A stretch of 64,000 nt of DNA from Lomentospora prolificans (Eukaryota > Ascomycota > Sordariomycetes > Microascales > Microascaceae). Both the position numbers and the translations under genes were made by a program. The stretch covers positions 744,001-808,000 of the forward strand of contig JARFXM010000010.1 of NCBI GenBank assembly GCA_029532625.1, read 5' to 3'. Of this stretch, positions 57,704 to 64,000 are shown in pieces (position 1 is the first letter of the stretch; every line of letters begins with the position of its first letter). The notes under the pieces are model-generated. The model was not told the origin of the DNA. It did no database searches and worked only from the letters and a program-made list of their open reading frames with translations.

Positions 57704-59472
57704 TCATTCTGTTAGCAACATCAACGAGATAATAGGAGATCCCGAGTTCACTGCATTAGCGCGCCCCCCACTATAGATGAAGTTGGTTGACCGCCAGGTA
57801 AATACTAAGTCCGCCGTGGGATCGTTTATATAGCAAGACAGGTAGTTATTCGTGTCTAGGCTGCAAATAAACGGTGTACGGGTAGTCGTAGCGACGGACG
57901 GTTCCACGAAGAAGAATTGTAGGGGGTTGATACCGCCGTTGGTAGGATTACCTTTGGCAACTTTCGTACCGTAGAAAAGTTGGCCGTCAGGTTGGAGGGT
58001 CAGTTGCATTGCGGCAGAAGAATCTGAGGTCACGTAGCCATAGGAAATTCCGCTAGATAGGTACTCTCCGAGATAAGCATTTTGTGGCTGACCGTCAAGG
58101 ACGATTTGTGCGATCCCGGTGATCGACGGCTGCGTAGCTGCAGTAGTTGACGTTGATGTGACAAAAGTCGTTGGCTGCGTGGTAGTAGCATCCTCAGTAG
58201 TAGCTTCAGTGGTAGCAGAAGCTGTCTCGGTGATCTCTGTAGAGGTAGATAGCTCCGGGTATGTGGCTGTTGAAGAGGACGAGGTAGACTCAGATTCGAT
58301 GGAAGACTCGGTAGCGGACTCAGCTGCTGTTGATGTGGCTGATTCGTCAGGCAGCGATGTGAAAGACGTGCTAGCCGATTCCACAGCCGACTCGGTTTCA
58401 GTTACAGTTTCAACCGTAGAAGACTCACTCGTCGAGTCAGCTGGGGGTTCGGTAGTAGAGTCAGTAGCCGATTCTGAGGTTGTCTCGGTGACTGATTCTA
58501 GGAATGTCTCGGTGGTGAACGATGTAGGCTCAGTTTCCGTTTCCGTTGACATCGTAGACTGTGCGTCCCAGCCAGTAGTGGATTCAGTGGTAGAAGCCGT
58601 GACTGATTCTTGGGACGTCTCGGTAGGAGACAACACAGGTTCAGTTTCCGATTCCGTTGTCGTGGCAGACTGTGCATCCCAGCTGGTGGATTCGGTGGTC
58701 GTCTCTGTGGTTGTTTCTAGAGATGCCTCAGTTGCGGATGATGTAGGCTCAGCTTCCGATTCCGTTGACTCTGTAGACCGAGTATTCCAATCGGTGGTAG
58801 ATTCATCAGCGGACTCGGTGATTGAAGCTGACGTTGCGTCGGTGGTTGGTGCTGTAGATAGAGCTCCTGATTCCGTAGACTCGAAAGACTGAGCATCTGA
58901 ATTGGTAGGAGATCCGATAGCGGATTCGGTCGTCTCTGCTGACTGCGTCTGCACAAGAGTCGAAGAGGCAGAGGACTCGGATTTCGTTCTAGTGTGCAAA
59001 GAACCGCGTTTCGTAGATGGGCGGGCGGGGCACGACCTGGCCTTCGATTTGTACAAGTTGAGACTTGAAGCTCCGCCGCAGAGCTGTGATCTGTCGCCTC
59101 CACAGGGAGAGTCGCATTCAAGCACATTCGATGCTTCAGTTCCGCCGTGGAGAGAATCCCCACAATAGCCTAACAAGGAGTTAGTTCTCGGTTATGATGA
59201 TAACCTTGTCTCGAGTAAGTGCGCCTACATTCATTGCCGTTAGCCACCCCAAAATAGTTGGAACCCCGGCAAAAGCGAGCACATGACTTCACAGTCATAT
59301 TAGGGGAGTTAAATCCATTATCGGAGAGGATATCCCTGCCAACCCAGCATGCCTGGTGTACGAAAGATCGGACGGCCGGAACAACCGTGGGTGAGTCGTC
59401 TCCCGCGGCCACGGAATTAATGACACACGCCAGTGCCGCAAAAGCGTACAGTCTCCGGAGTTGAAACTGCAT
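57704..59472 (-). CDS. WSC-domain, Ser/Thr-rich secreted or cell-wall protein
   Basis: A 569-residue model: exons 59472-59229 and 59169-57704 (59-bp intron that splits the WSC domain between its Cys; donor GTAGGC). Signal peptide 1-23 (MQFQLRRLYAFAALACVINS). WSC domain about 40-125 with eight Cys: ACWVG, SCARFC, NECYCGD, LECDSPC and QLCGG. This carbohydrate-binding module is found in yeast wall stress sensors and in fungal wall enzymes. A Ser/Thr/Glu-rich stalk (about 150-410) contains 36-37-residue repeats. A compact C-terminal domain (about 420-569) is rich in Gly, Tyr and Thr, with C-x6-C (FICSLDTNNYLSCYI). There is no transmembrane segment or GPI tail, so it is not a Wsc-type sensor; it is probably a wall-bound secreted protein. 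Confidence 0.82.
58440..58850. repeat. coding minisatellite in the WSC protein stalk
   Basis: About four imperfect copies of a unit near 110 bp, encoding 36-37 residues with a shared W-(D/N)-(A/T)-(Q/R)-S core flanked by Thr/Ser/Glu runs and an E-x-EP motif. Copy number is likely to vary between strains. Confidence 0.7.
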
Positions 59473-61284
59473 TTGATCCTAACGGTGGCCAATCAAGCAG
59501 CTAAAGTGTAGAAAAAGCAATAAGAAAATGAGTGTGGATAAGAGGTCGATCTTATTTTTAGAAGCAATTGCCTTCTTATTAGACGTTCGACGACCGCCTC
59601 GAGGCCTGTATATAGAAACGAGCGACGAAAGAAATGAGTGATGAAAAGGCAAGACGAAGATGAAAGAAGAAGCAAAAGAAGAATGAATACAGAGGTGGAA
59701 GATAATAAGATTACACCCCTTCGACAGAGCAGATTGTTCTCTTCCCTTCTACCTTGGTAGTGATACCCACATCCAGCTTGAAAAAAATAGTTCGTATGGT
59801 ACGAAGTAGGACATTTTGATACCGCTTCTGGACGAGCAAGCATACGCGTTCGCCGCGAATCTTTTGCGGAAGGAATAATGAGTAGGCAATTGATAGCCAG
59901 TCTAGTAATGCTTCTGGCTAGTGGCCAACGGTCATTGAATAAATAGTATGGCCTAGTTTGGTTATATTTTATCGCTAAGTTCCAATAGTCAAAATTTCCT
60001 AACAGGGGTAACACCTCACAACAGCGCTGGTGCTCTCTGGGAGGACACTAGAGAGCAGCTGCCAGCTGGCAGGCCCAGCCGTGAACCTTCAATACGCCTG
60101 GCACGAGCCATCTCACGAAAGGTACCTGAAGTCGAACCCAACTGTGACCATCTAAACTAATACTTCATATTTTAAGAAATCAAAGGCCCAGGTCGGCAAG
60201 CAGACCGTTTCCGCCAAAATACTCGAAAAGTACGAAATTCGAATGTTCTCCTTGCAATATTCAAAAGGAGGCCCCAATGGGGCAATGCTAGCTGGCTATA
60301 TATGTTCAGGGCGCTGGACTTTGCCTTCCATCATGGTTTTTATATGGAATGATCTTGTGGAGAAGCTCTTCATTCCAGCGTGGAATAAATTCCAGGCTCT
60401 ACACCTGGAGCAGGTCCTTATTTCGCTTGACGGGGCGCTATCCTGGTCCTACTCCTAATAAGAAAAGGATGCCATTATCAGCCTTCTCAACGTCCTCTGG
60501 CGCGGTGAAGAACTATACAACAGTCAAACAACTCCATAAGGCCCTTTCAACTTATAGCCTAAGCCAATGCTACAACCGATCCTACAACATCTATCAACAC
60601 TTTTCTTGGCCGAAGCCTAGCGTCTGTTTATTCAAGCGGCTGGCTTTACGAACATGTATCAAGAATCCACCTGGGAGGCGAATCAAGAATCCACTTGGGA
60701 AGCGTTTGGATTGCATCTGATACCCCTATTCACCGGTTTCGAGTCTTGGTAATACTCTTAGAGTTGGTCCTAGAAACATTTGGAGACAGGATCCAACTTT
60801 AGCTTATCTAGGAAGCTCGGGAAGATAAGCTCCTTCCATTATAACTAAGCCTTGACGTGTATATTTGGGTATAGGGCATTCTCAATGACGGATAGATGAA
60901 CCCTTGATCTTGAAGTAGGGGCAGCACTCGCGACAATAGATCAACCCCGCGGGCTTAATATCACACTGACAAGAGAATGCGGCCTCAAAAAAGACCTCAT
61001 CCCCCCACTACAAACACAGCAACATGCATTAGATGGGCGAATATCCGACTTGCTTGAGATGCCACGTCACATCGCCTTTTCAACAAACCGATCAAGCCTC
61101 ATCGCCAACCGTCATCGGAGCCGTTCCTCCGTCTGAGCCGCAGCTTAGTGGACCCCCTCGGGCCGGAGGGAGGATTTCACGAAAGCATGGACTAGCGCGG
61201 AATTCTGGACAGCGCCACAATATCATGACAGCAAGGAATAAAGAGAAGGGATCAAAAAAGGGGGGAAACAAAGGAGCAAAGAGA

Positions 61285-61285
<1 letters not shown>

Positions 61286-61315
<30 letters not shown>

Positions 61316-61323
61316 AAGAAGAA
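61286..61323. repeat. (AAG/GAA)n trinucleotide microsatellite, about 12.7 units
   Basis: 38 bp of uninterrupted AAG repeat in intergenic DNA, with A/G-rich sequence before it. Length polymorphism expected. Confidence 0.95.
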
Positions 61324-61952
61324 CGAAGATTGGCCACAACCCACGAGGTATAATCATGACTCTATTCTTCTCGGACGAGAATAATAGCAGTATACCGGTA
61401 GCAATGATGGCGCGACGTCAACCCCCTTGCTACATAAGCGCCTGTCCGCCAGGCCCCCTGTGATTGGTCGGTCCCCCGGAGCAGAACTCCGGATCTCAAC
61501 TTGTCGCCGGTTCGACTTTGCCGACTCTCCCAGCTCTGTGAGCACGGTGCGATTCCATGATCGGGGCTTGACCTAATCAATGCCTGGTTTCAAGCGAGAA
61601 AGCGGCAAGGAAAAGTTGGTCACCTCTACTTGCAGCTTGCCGTTCCGGTGGAAGAAGGGGGAAATTGAATGCGAGCCGCCCAGTGACCATTGCAGGATGC
61701 GCAAGCCAACCCTAAAGGCCTCGTGATGTCTGACTCGGTTGAGCTAAATTAGCGCTATTCTAGACCTTGAAAAAAGAACATTGTGTAGTATTTGTCAGGA
61801 TTCTCAGTGATCGACAGTGCAAGGAAACGAGCGGTTCTCCAACGCTCAAGCTTGGGGACGCTGGAGGCACACACAAGTCTAGACCTCCTTGAGGCGGATC
61901 CACTCCGAATTCCCGAGTGGAACCCCCCGGAAGGGACCAGACAGCAGGAAAA

Positions 61953-62001
61953 TTATGTCAGCAGAGCACCGGGGGGGCGTATCATAATTCTGCTGACGTA
62001 A
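61953..62001. promoter_or_regulatory. 13-bp inverted repeat of CRE/bZIP-like sites upstream of CWC24
   Basis: Left arm TTATGTCAGCAGA (61953-61965); right arm TCTGCTGACGTAA (61989-62001), whose reverse complement is TTACGTCAGCAGA. Twelve of 13 bases match, with a 23-bp spacer. The TTACGTCA core is a typical ATF/CREB-type bZIP target. It lies about 125-170 bp before the CWC24 ATG. It may instead be an RNA hairpin if transcribed. Confidence 0.5.
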
Positions 62002-62124
62002 CCATCTTTTTCTCAGTTGGTACCTGTGGCAAAGCGTCATAACATCCATGCAACCAGGACCACCGACGTCGAGAAACCTCAAAACGAACCCCTAAATACC
62101 ATCCCAGCCAAAGAAAGTCCCACA

Positions 62125-63135
62125 ATGACGGAATCGGAGGCGGCCACAGCGGAGCCAGCGCCCGAGGCAAAGACTCCAGCTGCCCCAGTAGTCACGTTCA
62201 AGAAGAGGCGGGGCAAGGGCGAATCCAACATCCGCAAGCGACCCGCGACGCCTCCGCCGGCAAGCGACAGCGAGTTCGAATCCTCGTCCGAAGACGAGAC
62301 GGGGCAGCGGGTGAAGAGGAGGAAGAAGAGCGCGGGCGTCACGGCGTCATCGAGGACCAACGGCGTCGCGGATAGCGATCTGTTCGCTAGCGTGGCGACG
62401 GCGGATCGAAACAAGTCACTCGCGGCTTCCAACGACGCCACCAAGGAGAACACCCTCGAGATCGGAGCAGACGCTGAAAAGAGAAGCAAGAGCGGGGAAC
62501 CGGCGGGGCCGGACGGAATGTACAAGGGTCTCGCGAACCAAACCAAGTTTTTCCAGACGAACCCGAATGCGCCCTCGCGGACCGTGGGCCCCGTCAAGGC
62601 ACCGACCAATGTGCGGACGGTCACGGTGATTGACTACGCCCCGGATGTCTGCAAGGACTACAAGCAGACGGGATTCTGTGGATTCGGCGACAATTGGTGA
62701 GTTTTAACCATCTATCACTCTCCTCACAATTCTTCTCCTCACCTAAGCTCAGACACTAACCAAATGCTGTTGTGTAATAGCAAATTCCTTCACTCCCGCG
62801 AAGACTACAAACAAGGCTGGCAACTCGACAAGGAATGGGAAACGGTAACGAAAGGCAAACAAGTCGGCGGTACCGTCGTGGCTAGCGCCGACCGCACCAA
62901 GACGGGCGATGACGAAGAAGATGAAGACGACGATGACCCAGCCGACGACATCCCCTTCGCCTGTGTCATCTGCAAGCAGCCGTACAAGTCACCCGTCGTG
63001 ACGCGGTGTGGTCATTACTTTTGCGAGTCATGCGCGCTAAAGCGGTACAGAACGAACCCCAACTGTGCGGCTTGTGGTGCTAGCACAGGAGGTGTGTTTA
63101 ATGTGGCGAGGAAGCTCAAAAAGACGGGCGCATGA
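62125..63135 (+). CDS. CWC24: pre-mRNA-splicing factor Cwc24 (CCCH plus RING finger)
   Basis: A 308-residue protein; exons 62125-62696 and 62781-63135 (84-bp intron, GTGAGT donor, TAG acceptor, splitting a zinc-ligand Cys codon). ATG 62125 opens MTESEAATAEPAPEA; the frame upstream lacks an in-frame ATG. The disordered N-terminal part has the family block TFKKRRGKGESNIRKR and an acidic/basic stretch. The CCCH finger is C176-x8-C185-x5-C191-x3-H195, followed by SREDYKQGWQLDKEW. An acidic spacer precedes a C3HC4 RING with Cys 252, 255, 267, 272, 275, 286 and 289 and His269. This domain order and sequence match Cwc24/RNF113, a spliceosome component acting around the first catalytic step near the 5' splice site. 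Length is ordinary for filamentous fungi. Confidence 0.92.
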
Positions 63136-63626
63136 CATATATTTCCTGTTTTGGAGAAGACGGGCGTTTTGTGGAATTAAGATGGAGCATTTTATGAGGG
63201 TCGCGAGGGAGTAGTAGCTTACTCCGTATATACGATTTGATGCCGAGAACCCGGGTCCTTGAGAGACCGGGAAATAACGGTGCCGAGGAGTCGCGGCTAC
63301 TCGGCCAGAGGTTGGCGCGGCCGTGTTTTGTTATAGAGCCTATGTATTACGAAATAATAGATGTACGATAGCGCACGAAATGAAGCCTAGCCCCGTCAAA
63401 GTTAAAGTGCCTCCTCTGTCCTGGGCAGCCAGGTCAGCGCTAGTGCGCTTTGCTTCGTAGTGTGTCGGGGAAGCCTCATTCCTTGGAAGAAGCGAGCGTT
63501 TCGGAGATTATCCCAAGACCTGCGTCTTTCCTGTTCTTGTCGAGATGCTGCTCGCCGACGCCTAATCCATTGGTTCTCACAACCTATTCTAGCTCACCAC
63601 GTCGCTCCGCGTATGCGGGACATGCT

Positions 63627-63660
<34 letters not shown>

Positions 63661-64000
63661 CTCGTCTGAAATGGGAGAGTCCCGCTGGCACGACCCTAGT
63701 GACTTGTGTCTCTAACTGTAGATCGGATCCACAGTCGGTAATCGATAATCGGGAGATTCACCATTGCTTTTTTTCGCCTTCTATTTTATTTTTATTTTAT
63801 TTTATCTCCGGACGCCGGCTTTTCCATCAGCTTGGCCGTCCGTTGGGGTCTAGACCACTCGCCAGCCTTTTTGGCATCCTTCACCACCACCCCCACACCA
63901 GCCGGGGACAACCTTTGACCTTAGGCAGCTGGGGGCGCCGCAGAGGAATTGGAAGCTAACAACGGGGGGTCTCGATAAAGGGATGGGAAAGTGGCCGCGC
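63136..64000. other. right-edge intergenic region
   Basis: 3' UTR of CWC24 then gene-free DNA to the window end, with a T32 run (listed) and further T-rich DNA (about 63770-63805). No frame here has gene character. Confidence 0.55.
63629..63660. repeat. T32 homopolymer
   Basis: Thirty-two consecutive T, the longest homopolymer in the window. Could be a trace of a retrotransposed poly(A) on the minus strand, but no element is visible beside it. Confidence 0.95.

Larger units (their letters stand above)
59473..62124. other. intergenic region between WSC gene and CWC24
   Basis: A 2.65-kb gap with no supported gene. It contains a perfect 14-bp palindrome (CTGCCAGCTGGCAG, 60059-60072), a 7-bp hairpin beside it (GCTCTCT/AGAGAGC, about 60032-60056), a trinucleotide repeat and a bZIP-like inverted repeat (both listed). 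About 60180-60460 (+) reads as a 90-codon stretch of ordinary-looking protein without recognisable motifs, possibly a relic. Confidence 0.5.

Noticed and set aside
58119..58892. 257-codon Val/Asp/Ser-rich frame on the + strand
   Set aside because: Mirror of the Ser/Thr/Glu stalk of the WSC protein; the repeat structure guarantees an open antisense frame.
59990..60080. Palindrome and hairpin cluster considered as a transposon end
   Set aside because: No partner terminal repeat or target-site duplication could be found on the other side.
61441..61545. tRNA-like string (AGAACTCCGGATCT then GTCGCCGGTTCGAC, resembling the anticodon arm and T-loop of an Arg-CCG tRNA)
   Set aside because: The T stem does not pair (GCCGG against TTGCC), the anticodon stem is weak and no acceptor stem could be built. 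At most a decayed tRNA relic; a covariance-model scan would settle it.

Overview
The window reads as nuclear DNA of a filamentous ascomycete (Pezizomycotina). The coding genes carry short introns (about 50-140 bp) with GTAAGT/GTACGT-like donors and CTAAC-like branch sites. Their leaders are pyrimidine-rich, and the content is typical of such fungi: a PDR-type ABC transporter, a VWA-Hint protein, a HET-domain relic, a WSC protein, a fungal aminoadipate reductase and Cwc24. There is no rRNA, no convincing tRNA, no intact transposon and no CRISPR. About a dozen genes in 64 kb is sparse for such a genome.

Layout. 1-2368 (-): 5' half of a full-size PDR/ABC-G pump running off the left edge, behind nearly 6 kb of gene-free DNA. 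8229-10763 (-): five-exon VWA plus hedgehog/intein-like (Hint) protein. 12396-13960 (+): multi-pass membrane protein whose short first exon is recovered here by splicing. 18462-18560 (+): a 32-codon Cys/His peptide gene with its own promoter and leader. 20229-21047 (-): GNAT acetyltransferase. 22105-23655 (+): decayed HET-domain (heterokaryon incompatibility type) pseudogene, followed by about 10 kb with no recognisable gene. 33639-37409 (+): 1256-residue disordered protein with a long leader. 40100-42090 (+): seven-exon flavin monooxygenase, convergent with a secreted cysteine-rich three-module protein at 42223-42891 (-). 45404-49219 (+): Lys2-type alpha-aminoadipate reductase. 49618-51121 (-): secreted, probably GPI-anchored, PQQ-dependent sugar dehydrogenase-like protein. 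54447-55517 (+): Psg1-like single-pass membrane protein. 55980-57600: AT-richer block with a DUF7924-like fragment. 57704-59472 (-): WSC-domain Ser/Thr-rich secreted protein. 62125-63135 (+): Cwc24 splicing factor (CCCH plus RING).

The genes do not form an obvious pathway or biosynthetic cluster. Housekeeping functions (Lys2, Cwc24, Psg1) are interspersed with surface or secreted proteins and with orphan genes. The items most worth following are the 32-residue peptide gene, the VWA-Hint protein, the three-module secreted protein, the HET relic beside a gene desert, and a 13-bp inverted repeat of bZIP-like sites upstream of Cwc24. All splice models were read by eye from donor/acceptor sites and reading-frame continuity; none was tested against transcripts.
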